Source: Escallonia rubra (lineage: Eukaryota; Streptophyta; Magnoliopsida; Escalloniales; Escalloniaceae). From it: DNA of 64,000 nt. Within the stretch, counting starts at the first letter, position 1, and each line of letters opens with the position of its first letter. The position numbers were made by a program, and so were the translations under genes. Under the pieces are notes generated by a model that searched no databases, was not told the origin of the DNA, and worked only from the letters and a program-made list of their open reading frames with translations. Below, in pieces: positions 52,101 through 60,041 of this stretch. The DNA is taken from contig JAVXUO010002792.1 in the NCBI GenBank assembly GCA_033065855.1, forward strand, positions 248,001 to 312,000. The letters run 5' to 3'.

Positions 52101-55100
52101 CAAAGATGACTATCGTTCGACTGCTCCTTTCCTTGGCTGCTTCCTAAAATTGGCCATTGCTAAAAATGGACGTCAAGAATGCGATTCTTTAATCTCAAGG
52201 ACTGTATATATGAGCCGCTAACCTGGTCTTGGCAATGTTCGTTTCGGCTTCCTTTGTTGTTTAATACGCTTCTTGTATGGGCTCAAGCAAGCTCCCCGTG
52301 CATGGTTCGAAATGTTCTCTTCTACTGTTGTGGCGGTGTAATTTCATCAAAGTATGATCACTCTGTGTTTACTCCATACACAGCTCATGGCATTACTATT
52401 CTACTTGTCTATGTCGAAGACTTGCTTATTACTAAGGCGGCCGTCTGGGCATACTTCATTTACAAAAGTTACTCTAAAAACACTTCAAAAGGAAAGACTT
52501 AGGGCCTGCAACATACTTCTTGAGGAATATATTTTGTTAATCAACACATGTACATTCAGGATTTGATGAAATTGACCCGGCTCTCTACCGCTCTTTCTGT
52601 TGACACTCCTACGGAGCTAAATGTCAAGTACTCCAAGGACTCGGGGAATCTTGTTAGTGATCCAGCTCTCTATCGTCGGTTAGTGGGTAGTTTGTTCTCT
52701 CTCTCTCTATAACGTAGCTCGACATATCATTTGCAGTGCATACCGGTAGTCAGATTATGGCTCATCAAGAGGCATCTTCAAATGGCTGATGTACTATGCA
52801 TCATCCCGTATCTACATGGTCATCCTAATACTGGACTTTATTTACATTCGGTTAATACCACATACCTTAAACTATGCAAAAGGTGTTGGGCAGGTTGCCC
52901 TGGTAGCCTTCACTCCACAACTTGTTGATGTATGCTTTTGGGCCAATCTCTTACTTCATCGAAGTGTAAGAAACGTTGACATGTATGTTAACATTCTATG
53001 TCGTCAGCCAGCTCTAAGATCTGGGACTGCGTCGCTTGTTTTTCGAACTTGGGTTTCCACAATACACCTCGACTTGTGTTCATGTGGGGTGATACTACTG
53101 TCATTCCTCTCGAATCTACTCTTGTTTTCCATGACGGACGAAACACGTCGAAGTGGAGTGTCATGCAATTCGTGAGGAGCTACATCGATTGACTATCTCC
53201 TTGCATCATGTGCCTTCTGCCCTCCAACCTGATACACTTACAAAACCCATTTCAGATCGACATGAGTGTCTTATGTCCAAATTGATGCTTCATCCTCCCT
53301 CGCATCAATTTGAAGGGGGGTGTCAAAAGAATGGGGGGAATCTGGGCTAAATCTGGCTAGTCAGCTACTAGACCGACCTTAGACTTGTGATCAGAATAGA
53401 ATTAAGGTGTACATCATAGGAGATTGGAATTTAATCAGAGAATATTGCAAGTAGAGTATTAGCTTATTTGTTGTAGAAGATTAAAGAGGATTTGGTTAGG
53501 GGAATATTAGGAATTTCTATGGGGATTGTAAATCCCTGCAAAATCCTGCAATGATTTTCTAATACCCGTAATCGTGCACTTTGACTAAATACAAATAGAG
53601 TAGCCCAGCAAGAAAGGCAGGCTGTTTTAGCCAGATTTATTTCATTTATCCTGTACTGAGTAGGAAAGCTCCAGGTTTTAACAAGAAATAGCAGTTCAAA
53701 TATATTAATTATGGAACTACAGAAGTGTAGTGCATTTTCTTGTAGCCCGAATACCAGTAGTTAACGTTGCAAATTTCTAAATCAACAGATGGTATCTCAA
53801 ACAGTAGATCTACTAGCTTTTAATAAGTATAAATAGTAAAGTGAAAATGTTTATCTCATGAAAAAGCATAAAACGCAAATGACTTAAATGTCAACACGAA
53901 TCTTGTTTCGTACAAACCCCTAAACTCATTTGGAGTGGAACAGGAAGAGCTCATCTACTATGTTCAATCGAATTCAAGATTTAGGCTGCATGTCTGGTCC
54001 AAATCAGTTTATTGTCGAGGGCTTCAGGAAGTGTGGGAGAGAAAAAAGTGTTGCATAAGAGTTTGGAATTAGCCTTAATAGAACCTGCCAAAGAACTCAT
54101 TAGTACCTACTTGGCTGGCACTTTTGGAGGATGCATTGCCATGCGGTGGGCCCATGGATCCGGGTCATTAAGGAGAACATAGGAGCCAACTATTGAAGCA
54201 AAGACTGGGTCTATCCAGTCAGGTTATCGGAGGTTCAGAAATGGAGGCAGACTCGGACCTGGATCCAATTGGGTTCCGATATTATCCAACAATGGCTGAA
54301 AAGGAGGATTGGCTATGTATGGCAAGGTTAAGTTTCAGCCTTAGGAGGAAGCTAAGGAATAAGGATAAAGAAGGGCAAATTGTAACACCCTGTCCCACCT
54401 CAGATATGTTAAAAATTTTGGAATTAGCCTTAAAAGACCCAGCCAAAGAACACAATATTAAACGACCATGGACCTGGATCGTTACAGTCGGTATGATAAT
54501 TGGTACTTCACGTAGACAAAAAAGGAATGTGCTTGTTTCTCGCATGAGTTGGGTTCTAGAAGTTGGTGCATTATCGTATACTTAGACTTCTGAGGGAGTT
54601 GAAACTGTTGGTATAGATCATCACTTATGGTTAGAACTATAAGACCTACTAGTTTCGTTGGCAATGTTGAAGTGTGGGGACAATGTAGTTCTGAAAAGCA
54701 TGATGGACCAAACAAATTGGCTTACATCCAATCAGCGGCAAGTAGATAAAAGATTTGAAAAAGGTTGATAAACTACAGCAAAGATGAGGCAAACATCACT
54801 GAGCTCCCCTCGCATTTACTCAATATAAATGTATAATGCCCACCACAATTCAAAAGGTTCCCACCATTGCACCGTCTTGGAGGGTTTTCTGCGGTACCTT
54901 AGCGCCTACTAAAATTAAATGTACAAGATAAGACAAAATCTCTGGTTTCACTAAATTACGATGTATCAAACATATTTCAGATATATGAACATAACATAGA
55001 CGACGAAAAAATGAAGAAGAAGAAGAGTATAAGTTGTGCATATAATCCACGTGATGTGAATTTTATATCCCCATAAATTTCTGTCTATAAATTTATGCAT

Positions 55101-58100
55101 GTTACAAACAGCAATTGTTATGAATTTTTTGATAAATCAAATAAGTCATAGCGGCTAGGATTCACAACATCAAGAAACTATAACAGCAGCTCTTCACTGC
55201 GTCTGAAAATGTAAACTCATGGTTACGTACTGGAAATCATATCAGAGGACCACAAAGAAAATTAAATGTGAATTTCTTATGGAAACCTTGTGATAGGGGT
55301 CATGGCAATCAATAGCAGTACCTTTCGCCACCAATTTCGGGCACTTTGATCACTTTCCACTAACTTAAGAGCCAGCCTATCAAGCCCTGATGTGTCCCAC
55401 TGTCTTTCTCTTTCTCTATCTCGGTGCTCATTAGATCGCATGAATGCAACAGCCTTCCCTTGCCATTGGTCGACAAAAGGACTCATCACCTCCTCCGAAC
55501 GTCGAGAGTCATTACTAGCATCAGTTCCTACTTTCTCTCCATACTCTTCTGAACCCGATGGCAACAGATCTGCAGCCTCTTTTGTCATATTCCAACAACA
55601 TAACATCTCAAATGTCCCTTGTTTGGGCAGCTTCAAGACTCGATTATCACCACCCTCCCAAGCCATACTTTTGTCGGTCCTCACAATTACAAATTTGTAC
55701 TCGACAATTTGATCCCCTTTTACATCCACGTCACAGACCCATCCATTCTCCGTCCAATTCATTGACTTGTGCTTCTTCCACGAACCAAACTCTTTCGTCG
55801 ATCCCACAACAGAAACATGTTCCCCAAATGCAACCTGATGGTCCAGTCTGATATTTAGCCGCACCAACCCTCTCTCGTTCTTCCTCTTCTTCTCTTCTTC
55901 TCTGCCACAAAAACCATTATATCAACCCTTATATACGAAATGCAACCTAAGAGAATTCAGGAAAAAAATATATATAAAACTGGACAAAAGCCTCTTCCTG
56001 TTTTTGTAAACCCCTATTTTAACTGTTGTTTGTGGGGAGGGGGGGGGGGGGTGTGGGTGTTGTTGTTTGGAGTTGCACCTCATCTTTTGTACTTATGATT
56101 TCCCAAACATAATGTGGAAACATTAACTTGACTTAGCCCATATAGCTCTATCAACCATATCCTATTCATCTTCTTTCCCGACTAGCCATCTATACTTACT
56201 ATAGGCAAATTCCGGAGTCCAGCCACAACAAACTTTGTTCTAAAACTTTGCAACACTTCCTCAAGAAACAAAAGTATAAATATTGTTTATTGGTGCACTA
56301 TCTTTGTGTTGCCAAAAGAAATAAATAATCAAGTTGAAGGAAGAATCAGAGCTTTTGTTTGGCATGGAAAAGATACCAAGTGTACTGGGGCAAAAGGTGC
56401 CTGGAAAGACCTCAGTCTTCCAAAAAAAGAAGGGGGATTAGCACTAAAGAGAATGGCTGAGTGGAATAAAGCTGCCATTTGCAAACACGTATGGGATTTA
56501 GCCCATAAAAAAGACTCACTCTCAGTTAAATGGAACCACAATGATGTCATAAAACAAAAACATTTGTGGACCTTTAAACCCCCTGTGGAGATCTCCTGGA
56601 CATGGTATAAAATTATGAAGATAAGAGAGCAGTTTAGACCATTCTTCAGATATCAAGTGGGTGATGGTAAAGATACTTGGTAGTGGCTTGACAGATGGAT
56701 GTCTGAGGATACTATTCTCAACAAATTTGGGCCAAGAATAGTATATGATGCTGGATTGAATATAAACAGTAAAGTTTGTGATATTAATCAACTGAATTCA
56801 TGGAGATTACCCAATATCAGGTTAATTGAATTGAGAATGCTACATCAGCTACTGGAAAATGGACCTAGGCCTGATTCTGCTGCACCAGATAGAGTTGTGT
56901 GGAACTTGCACCCAAAGGGAGAGTTTACTATCAGTACAGCCTGGGATAGCATCATAACTAAAGCCACTGAGGTCCATTGGTGAAAATTAATTTGGTTTTC
57001 AGGTAACATCCCAAGGTGTGCTGTGATTTTATGGCTCCTTTGCAAAGGTAGTATAAGAACAAAGAGCAAATTAAAGGCATGGAATATTACTCAGGAGGAT
57101 ACATGTGTAATGTGCTGCAAATATTCTTAAACAGTTGATCATTTGTTCATACAGTGCACATATGCACAGGAATTATGGAAGGAGGTACTTAGCAAGCTGC
57201 AGTGTCATATAGCTCTGGATTCCTGGCCTGTGTTCTTACAAGAAGTAAGCAGAAGATTTAGAGGAAAGAGCTTAAAAGCTAAGATCAGTAAGCTAGCTGT
57301 GGCAGTCACCGTCTACGGATTGTGGAAGGAAAGAAATGCAAGGATTTTTTAGCACAAATGTGCTACAATGCAGGGGTGTCTATATGTTATCCAACAGTGG
57401 ATAAAATATAGAGTATATAGCTGGAATAAAGTTCCAATAACAGAGAAAAACAGGGTGATATGTCAAGCATGGCAGATTGACACTCAGAGAATTCTCAAAG
57501 AAGCAGATTAGAGGAATTTTTGCCAAGTTTCACGTATATGTAAAATGTATAGTTTTGTTGTAATACAAGGACTTTTGACCAAAAAAAATAGAGTAAATAG
57601 TTCGGGCCATGAATGAAATTACAAGGAACTTTGACCAAAAAAAAGGAGTAAATTTTAAAAACTCAAATGCCGAGGTTTTCTGCTTCATTTTTTCCCCCCG
57701 GTTTTCCCCTCCCTTAGAACCCCACCCTCATCCATGGTGTAGGCATGAATCCATCCCAGGTCTCCTAATAGGATGTCACGAGACTTTAGCAACTGAAATA
57801 ACAGACACCCCCGAAACAATTACTGTCTTCAATTAAAAATATCATTAACCACAGTCAAAAAATTGTGAAAAATATATTCAAAGTTGAAATTTCTGTCTTC
57901 TAACTCGGCAACCAAACGGTAAGAAAACAAACTGAAAGTACCTCGTTTCAACTGAGGAAACCCCAGAAAGGATTCTGGGCGAATGCCCGTAGAGAGAAAC
58001 TCTGTCCAGACGCTGACAAACTCGCCGCTGTGATAACCATAGAGGAGATTTATGGCGATGATGTTGGACAAGGAACTCGTATTTCGTATTGGTAGCACAA

Positions 58101-58141
58101 GTAGAGTAGCAGTTCAACATACGCAGGGAATCCATTAACAT
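20348..58141 (-). CDS. PWD (GWD3): Phosphoglucan, water dikinase (chloroplastic), 19 coding exons
   Basis: The enzyme transfers the beta-phosphate of ATP, through a phosphohistidine, to C3 of glucosyl residues in starch already phosphorylated by GWD, helping open the granule for breakdown in plastids. Coding segments (all minus strand): 58141-57942, 55901-55322, 51319-51233, 51156-51025, 48168-48043, 47964-47786, 46156-46072, 42970-42803, 42712-42660, 31364-31156, 31079-30961, 30764-30694, 30516-30399, 29245-29159, 29071-28985, 28892-28816, 28647-28485, 28028-27917, 21246-20348. Every junction keeps phase and the total is 3,552 nt (1,183 aa plus TAA), close to the roughly 1,200 aa usual for the family. 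Domains: transit peptide about 1-66, CBM20 about 80-175, His-760 phosphohistidine segment, ATP-binding domain about 885-1183. Start: first ATG after an upstream in-frame TGA (58201-58199); a second ATG lies two codons on (58135). All splice sites but the intron 15 donor are GT-AG. No frameshift or stop was found, so the gene looks intact. Splicing is inferred from the family, not from transcripts. Confidence 0.95.
21440..21700 (+). repeat. Irregular tandem repeat in PWD intron 18
   Basis: Repeats built from GAAGACACAATTCAATCATT, GACAACAAAAATGTAGCA and AATTAAACTGATGT blocks, with unit lengths near 40-80 bp. Confidence 0.8.
23541..23775 (+). repeat. 119-bp tandem duplication in PWD intron 18
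   Basis: Two units, starting TGGACTCCTAACATCC at 23541 and 23660, differ at only a few bases. Both end in a GA microsatellite, probably the slippage point. Confidence 0.9.
24470..27130 (-). other. Unidentified coding-like remnant in PWD intron 18
   Basis: Several minus-strand stretches look more like former coding DNA than intron: 26016-25801 ends in an acidic/basic run ([20 protein letters not shown]) and is preceded by a splice-acceptor-like tract, 25279-25097 is Leu/Ser-rich, and about 25080-24830 reads [19 protein letters not shown] and [16 protein letters not shown] in broken frames. I recognise no family. It may be a captured gene fragment, a decayed nested gene, or chance. Confidence 0.3.
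27480..27560 (+). repeat. Short tandem duplication in intron 18
   Basis: ATAATATGAA...TTATCATGAAAGGTGCTA occurs twice with a period of about 63 bp; the spacer differs slightly. Confidence 0.6.
27917..28028 (-). CDS. PWD (GWD3): PWD exon 18
   Basis: Residues 848-885, [20 protein letters not shown] and [10 protein letters not shown], with a split Val codon. Acceptor TCTTTTAG; donor GTAAAG/GTATTG. The 6.7-kb intron 18 follows. Confidence 0.93.
28485..28647 (-). CDS. PWD (GWD3): PWD exon 17: variable linker
   Basis: Residues 793-847, [13 protein letters not shown] onward, a Ser/Asn-rich linker between the phosphohistidine and ATP-binding parts that varies in length in the family. Acceptor CTTTTCAG; donor GTGAG/GTACTG. 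Confidence 0.9.
28816..28892 (-). CDS. PWD (GWD3): PWD exon 16
   Basis: Residues 768-793, [17 protein letters not shown] to GKYV, ending in a split Arg codon. Acceptor CTTCTGCAG; donor GTGAG/GTTATC. Confidence 0.94.
28893..28984 (-). other. PWD intron 15, GC-AG type
   Basis: 92-nt intron beginning GCAAGT and ending TTCTGCAG. The extended donor CAA/GCAAGT fits the strong consensus that GC-AG introns need to pair with U1 snRNA. Confidence 0.85.
28985..29071 (-). CDS. PWD (GWD3): PWD exon 15: catalytic phosphohistidine
   Basis: Residues 739-767 (29 codons). The motif [13 protein letters not shown] contains the conserved His of the swivelling phosphohistidine domain, His-760 in this model, which accepts the beta-phosphate of ATP. 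The acceptor is a normal AG, but the exon must end at CGACAA before GCAAGT: no GT nearby keeps the conserved [10 protein letters not shown] junction in frame. Confidence 0.93.
29159..29245 (-). CDS. PWD (GWD3): PWD exon 14
   Basis: Residues 710-738, [12 protein letters not shown] to KADGDEE, the start of the phosphohistidine region. Acceptor GGTATCAG; donor GAAGAG/GTTGTT. Confidence 0.93.
29246..30398 (-). other. PWD intron 13, no gene seen
   Basis: 1,153 bp. An open stretch at 29927-29610 has no recognised similarity. The rest is A+T-rich. Confidence 0.4.
30399..30516 (-). CDS. PWD (GWD3): PWD exon 13
   Basis: Residues 670-709, [16 protein letters not shown] and [16 protein letters not shown]. 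Acceptor GTCTCCAG; donor GTAGAG/GTAGTC. Confidence 0.93.
30694..30764 (-). CDS. PWD (GWD3): PWD exon 12
   Basis: A 71-nt exon, residues 647-670, reading [20 protein letters not shown] and RAG (last codon split). Acceptor TTTGCAG; donor GCTGG/GTAAGA. Confidence 0.93.
30961..31079 (-). CDS. PWD (GWD3): PWD exon 11
   Basis: Residues 607-646, [20 protein letters not shown] onward, a strongly conserved block. Acceptor CTTGTAAAG; donor GTCCAG/GTTTCA. Confidence 0.94.
31156..31364 (-). CDS. PWD (GWD3): PWD exon 10
   Basis: Residues 537-607, starting [14 protein letters not shown] and including [11 protein letters not shown] and [10 protein letters not shown]. Acceptor ATGGATAG; donor GAGAAG/GTATTT splits a Gly codon. 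Confidence 0.94.
32289..33340. mobile_element. TIR-like insertion inside the RTE LINE
   Basis: Begins GAAGCATGGACACGGG; its right end on the other strand begins GAAGCATGGGTGCTTC and continues with GGTGCCGGTGCAGGGTGGGTGC-type text. It interrupts the LINE between GFRLG and LRFKIN. The inside has a CT microsatellite and a low-complexity acidic frame (32891-32622). Target duplication not seen. Related to 35187-35895. Confidence 0.5.
32928..32970 (+). repeat. CT microsatellite
   Basis: About 20 CT repeats inside the TIR-like insertion. Confidence 0.9.
33303..34024. repeat. Tandem duplication, copy 1
   Basis: About 720 bp that recur without visible difference at 34325-35046, offset 1,022 bp. Contains the RTE reverse-transcriptase fragment. 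Confidence 0.9.
34325..35046. repeat. Tandem duplication, copy 2
   Basis: Matches copy 1 base for base as far as I can read. The preceding stretch, about 34040-34325, is a shortened, deletion-riddled version of about 32800-33303. Confidence 0.9.
35187..35895. mobile_element. Second TIR-like insertion of the GAAGCA family
   Basis: Left end GAAGCATGGAATCCAGTGCG followed by GTGCGGATACGGGG. The right end on the other strand begins GGAAGCACCAGAACCGGGTGCG, with GGGTGCCGGTGCGGGTCGGG. About 709 bp, with a CTT/CTC-rich segment and no transposase. Confidence 0.45.
35976..36005 (+). repeat. CT microsatellite
   Basis: About 15 CT repeats. Confidence 0.9.
36186..36669 (-). mobile_element. Solo-LTR-like insertion in the RTE LINE
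   Basis: On the minus strand runs from TGTTGAGAAGCATAATGTCC to CGTCCCGTGACA, TG...CA ends, 484 bp, separating LINE endonuclease from RT. The five flanking bases (CTTAT and TTCTC) do not match, so either an end is misplaced or the duplication has decayed. Confidence 0.5.
37641..38150. other. Intron 9 DNA, no feature
   Basis: A+T-rich, with one short direct repeat (CCAAGTGTGGTGTATTTGCA-like at 37690-37730). Nothing else supported. Confidence 0.4.
38568..38577 (-). promoter_or_regulatory. TATA box of the LTR-like element
   Basis: CTATAAATAG on the minus strand, followed by a CT-rich leader (TTCTCTCTCATTTGAC, CTTTCTCTCTCTAAAACTC) typical of plant LTR transcription starts. It points in the same direction as PWD. 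Confidence 0.5.
39060..39480 (+). repeat. G+C-rich minisatellite (about 40-bp subunits)
   Basis: Repeated GGTTGATTGTGCTGGCGAGG, GGTTGAGTGTGCCGGCGAGG and GTGAGCCCGTCCCGCCGCGA blocks, forming a higher-order unit of about 100-120 bp. Confidence 0.85.
39656..39772 (+). repeat. GGTGGCCGACCCCC minisatellite
   Basis: Four to five units of about 25 bp (GGTGGCCGACCCCCTTCTCA). The same core is repeated at 61632-61735. Confidence 0.9.
40061..41995 (+). other. Intron 9, gypsy-LTR-like DNA without a gene
   Basis: About 40380-41780 has LTR-like features: a CT-rich leader, AAGGTAAGCGGTTCC and TTATTGGGCTATTCGAGCTC, the latter resembling text near 6860. No coding sequence is supported. Confidence 0.35.
41996..42315. 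mobile_element. 320-bp TIR element with 8-bp target duplication
   Basis: Ends are inverted repeats: CTATGTTACATGGACTC and, on the other strand, CTATGTTATATGGACTC, followed by further matching GTGTC/ACACG blocks. Flanked by ATGACAAT at 41988-41995 and 42316-42323. Non-autonomous. The 8-bp duplication fits hAT or Mutator-like MITEs. Confidence 0.8.
42660..42712 (-). CDS. PWD (GWD3): PWD exon 9
   Basis: A 53-nt exon, residues 520-537 ([17 protein letters not shown] plus a split Arg codon). Acceptor TTGTACAG; donor GAGCAG/GTATAT. It is followed by the 11.3-kb intron 9. Confidence 0.93.
42803..42970 (-). CDS. PWD (GWD3): PWD exon 8
   Basis: Residues 464-519, 56 codons, ending in the conserved [17 protein letters not shown] block. 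Acceptor TTGTTTTAG; donor AAAAG/GTGATC. Confidence 0.95.
43211..43569. mobile_element. Candidate MITE in PWD intron 7
   Basis: Begins GGCTATGTTTGGACAGCC; its right end on the other strand begins GGCTGTGTTTAGTTAGC. A+T-rich interior. No clear target duplication, so the boundaries may be off. Confidence 0.45.
43570..46071 (-). other. Rest of PWD intron 7
   Basis: About 2.5 kb of A+T-rich intron with no recognisable gene. The frames at 44034-44651 have no family features. Confidence 0.4.
46072..46156 (-). CDS. PWD (GWD3): PWD exon 7
   Basis: Completes the split Ser codon and encodes residues 435-463 ([12 protein letters not shown] to FLECKK). Acceptor TGTTGCAG; donor AGAAG/GTATGT. Confidence 0.93.
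46808..47472. mobile_element. Tourist-like MITE in PWD intron 6
   Basis: 665 bp flanked by TAA (46805-46807 and 47473-47475). Ends are inverted repeats: GGCCTTGTTTGTTTCACGG and, on the other strand, GGCCCAGTTTGTTTCATGG. The interior has repeated TTTTCCG/CGGAAAA blocks (46850-46940) and a C/CA-rich stretch at 47040-47280. No transposase. Confidence 0.75.
47786..47964 (-). CDS. PWD (GWD3): PWD exon 6
   Basis: Residues 376-435 (last codon split 2+1), with [20 protein letters not shown] and a FFNAG motif. Acceptor CTACTGCAG; donor GGAAG/GTTGGG. Confidence 0.95.
47965..48042 (-). other. PWD intron 5, 78 nt, no in-frame stop
   Basis: Begins GTCATA and ends CTACTGCAG with a branch-point-like TTCTAAT near its 3' end. 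Length is divisible by three and all 26 codons are open, so retention would insert 26 residues between DLK and QEIKH. Confidence 0.8.
48043..48168 (-). CDS. PWD (GWD3): PWD exon 5
   Basis: Residues 334-375, 42 codons, including [15 protein letters not shown] and [18 protein letters not shown], both strongly conserved in the family. The donor is weak (TTAAG/GTCATA). Confidence 0.95.
49138..49200 (+). repeat. AT microsatellite
   Basis: About 20 AT repeats at 49150-49190, directly beside the gypsy gag fragment. Confidence 0.9.
49205..49452 (-). pseudogene. Ty3/gypsy gag fragment in PWD intron 4
   Basis: Minus-strand frame reads [20 protein letters not shown], then [17 protein letters not shown], the conserved helical block of plant gypsy gag. 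Only about 80 residues remain, without zinc knuckle or protease. Confidence 0.7.
49460..50940 (-). other. Rest of PWD intron 4
   Basis: A+T-rich, with GT-rich low complexity near 50690-50740. No supported gene. Confidence 0.4.
51025..51156 (-). CDS. PWD (GWD3): PWD exon 4
   Basis: Residues 290-333, 44 codons in phase 0, with the conserved [19 protein letters not shown] motif shared by plant glucan, water dikinases. Acceptor GCATGCAG; donor CTCAG/GTGGCC. Confidence 0.95.
51233..51319 (-). CDS. PWD (GWD3): PWD exon 3
   Basis: Residues 261-289, 29 codons in phase 0, ending LIYSAIYLK. Acceptor TTGTTGTAG; donor GAAG/GTTTTC. The following intron is 76 nt and contains an in-frame stop, so it must be removed. 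Confidence 0.93.
51600..53320 (+). pseudogene. Ty1/copia pol fragment in PWD intron 2
   Basis: Plus strand, antisense to PWD. The RT start is clear: [26 protein letters not shown] and [13 protein letters not shown] in 51608-52146. After a stop the RT continues in other frames near 52160-52520 (the [17 protein letters not shown] and VEDLL regions). RNase H-like DNA ends at about 53300 ([12 protein letters not shown]). Gag, protease and integrase are missing. Several stops and frameshifts. Confidence 0.8.
53318..53690 (+). mobile_element. Copia 3' LTR
   Basis: A polypurine tract (GAAGGGGGG) is followed by TGTCAAAAGAATGG. Ends about 53690 at TTTTAACA, giving TG...CA termini of about 370 bp. No 5' LTR is visible, so the element is 5'-truncated. 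Confidence 0.6.
53691..55250. other. PWD intron 2 remainder with LTR-like repeats
   Basis: TGTAACACCCTGTCCCACC at 54381 looks like a gypsy LTR start. TTTGGAATTAGCCTTAA...CCAAAGAAC occurs near 54062 and 54417, so a short segment is repeated. No gene supported. Confidence 0.4.
55322..55901 (-). CDS. PWD (GWD3): PWD exon 2: CBM20 starch-binding domain
   Basis: Residues 67-260. After a charged Glu/Lys/Arg stretch the CBM20 begins near residue 80 ([11 protein letters not shown]), with [26 protein letters not shown] and the WEGGDNRVL motif that carries the glucan-binding Trp and Asn. A poorly conserved acidic linker follows, then WDTSGLD and NWWRK. Acceptor TGTGGCAG; donor AAAG/GTACTG. Confidence 0.95.
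56290..57590 (+). pseudogene. 5'-truncated L1-type LINE in PWD intron 1
   Basis: Plus strand, antisense to PWD. Encodes the ORF2 C-terminus downstream of [27 protein letters not shown] and [11 protein letters not shown], then zf-RVT ([31 protein letters not shown]) and [11 protein letters not shown]. Stops at 56682, 56982, 57129 and 57350 break the frame. Ends in a short A run after TTTTGACC near 57587; a similar TTTGACCAAAAAAAA occurs again at about 57630. Confidence 0.8.
57942..58141 (-). CDS. PWD (GWD3): PWD exon 1: transit peptide
   Basis: Encodes residues 1-67 (last codon split 2+1). It is rich in Ser, Arg, Leu and His and poor in acidic residues, as expected of a chloroplast transit peptide. 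It ends ACGAG before a GTACTT donor. Less conserved than the rest, so the start rests on the upstream stop and phase continuity with exon 2. Confidence 0.8.
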
Positions 58142-59503
58142 CACACTAGTTATCCAAACAATTCTACTTGTGAATATCTGTCCGGTGCACGCAGAGAATC
58201 AATCAAGCTACGATATACACTTAAACACGGTGTGTGCGCGAGCGAGCGTCATTTTACAGTATCTTGGGAGAGAGTGTACTACTGGATTGAAAGATGAGGA
58301 GCAAATCCCGATAACCGATCTATAATTACTTTAAGGTGGAGGGAGAAGTTCTTTCGATTTATAAGCCAGAGAGACGCTTCATTTGTGGATATCTGTAGCC
58401 AAGTTTCCATTTAAAGGCCCCCCCGTCGAATACCAAAAGTGTGGTCGACCCAAATTTTGTTTTCACATACGGAACGGAGTATTTCTTGTCTTTTCGCATA
58501 AACCCTTGAACGTTGGGGTCATGTGCTCAAACCATGTTACTCTTTTCATTTGAACGTCTCATCGCTTAATGTTATACCCTCTCTGTTCTATATAAATTTA
58601 TTATTTTTTTAAGTCATCCCATAAAATTGATTATTTTCAAATTAAAAAAAAAAATTATAGTTACTTTTACATATTTACCTTTTTATACTTTTTTATTTTA
58701 TTTCTCTCTTCACATTTAATTATCTACAAACTCATTTTTATTCTATTTTTTTAATTATCTATTTTCTTATATTTTTTTATTCTATTTCTCTATCCACATT
58801 TAACAATCTTCTAACTCGTTTTCTTTCTTCCGATCCACTTTCTTCCTCTCCTCTCTCTAAGGATAGAATGGAAAATGTTAGACCCTTCATATTTAAATGC
58901 TTATTATAAAATAAAAATAAAAAAGAAGAAAAGAAAATTAGAGAGTTTGAGGACGTAATGGGTATTTTTAAAATTGTAATTGTTTTAGGAATATAAGTAT
59001 ATACCTTTTAAGAGTTCTGATGACATACGTACAATATTTTTATAGGAGCACAACAAAATTCAAAAAAAAAAAAACTCCAGAGAATCTCTAGAAATAGACC
59101 TTTGGAGATTTTGATCATTACTTTGAGATATTTTTTATTTTGGAACTGAAATTTTGGGTAAAAATCACATAAAAATATTGTGATTCTTAGAGTCTAATTG
59201 AGAATTTGGGTATTTTGATATTAGGGTTTTTGGTGTAATTGGATTAGAAAAGATCAAGGCTTGAAGTTGATTTGTACAATTAGAGGTAAGGGATTATTTT
59301 TGAAAATCTGAATGCGTTGGATCGATCATCGGTTTAATGATTTAATTATCCAATTTAGCTATTTCGATTTTTGTCCCCTTATTGTGTAGTTTGGCCTCGA
59401 TTTCTAATGTTTTCTCGCTACCTCAATTTCTATGCCCTTCACTGTTATCCATCCACTTGCGGCTGTTGGCTCATGTACGGTATTTTTTTTTCCTTCCGTT
59501 TTC
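58142..59503. other. PWD upstream region
   Basis: Contains the candidate TATA box and, at about 58570-58640, a CCCTCTCTGTTCTATATAAA start like a Stowaway-type MITE end, without its partner. The rest is A+T-rich with no gene. Confidence 0.4.
58357..58363 (-). promoter_or_regulatory. Candidate TATA box of PWD
   Basis: TATAAAT on the minus strand, about 215 bp before the ATG, followed by CT/CCACC-rich DNA suitable for a 5' leader. Position is plausible for a transcription start near 58,330. No transcript evidence, and A+T-rich DNA makes chance matches likely. Confidence 0.4.
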
Positions 59504-59834
59504 GAGTTTTTACCCTCAATAATCCATTTTTAATATGTCATTACCTCTTTACCCCATTTTGAACATTATTTACCTATCTAACTCACTTTTAAAAAACGTG
59601 ATTTCAAACCACATTTTCAAGAGAAGAAAACGTGGTTTGAAATAGAGATTTCTTTTGAAAACATATGAAATCTCTGTTTCCTTGAAAACGCGGTTTGAAA
59701 CCACGTTTTCTTCCCTTGAAAAACGTGGTTTGAAACTACGTTTTTCAAAAGTGGGTTAGATAGGTAAATAAGGTTCAAAATGGAATAAAGGGGTAATTAA
59801 GTATTAAAAATAGATTATTAAGAGAAAAAAACTC
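59504..59834. repeat. 331-bp long inverted repeat upstream of PWD
   Basis: The arms of about 150 bp (GAGTTTTTACCCTCAATAAT... and its counterpart) meet near 59660. Both arms contain AAAACGTGGTTTGAAA-type blocks, repeated inside each arm. Likely a foldback MITE; no target duplication is clear. Confidence 0.8.
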
Positions 59835-60041
59835 TATGTTTTCCTTGATGTTATGTCTGCAGCCATCACCATTTTGCGTGCCTTTCAATTTACTTAGTAC
59901 TGCATCATCACGGCTGGCGTGATGCAGTGATGCTTCTGCTCTCCTAAATTCATAACCAGATCAAAACTCAAGGAATCATCATGTGCTATCATTATTTTTC
60001 TTTCCTTCCACTGCCATGTGTCTTCACGTCAAGTATATTAA

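Noticed and set aside
55392..55851. Plus-strand open frames opposite the CBM20 exon
   Set aside because: They are the antisense of PWD exon 2, with no independent features.
57829..58098. Alternative minus-strand frame over exon 1
   Set aside because: It has no junction that joins exon 2 in phase, whereas the frame starting at 58141 does.
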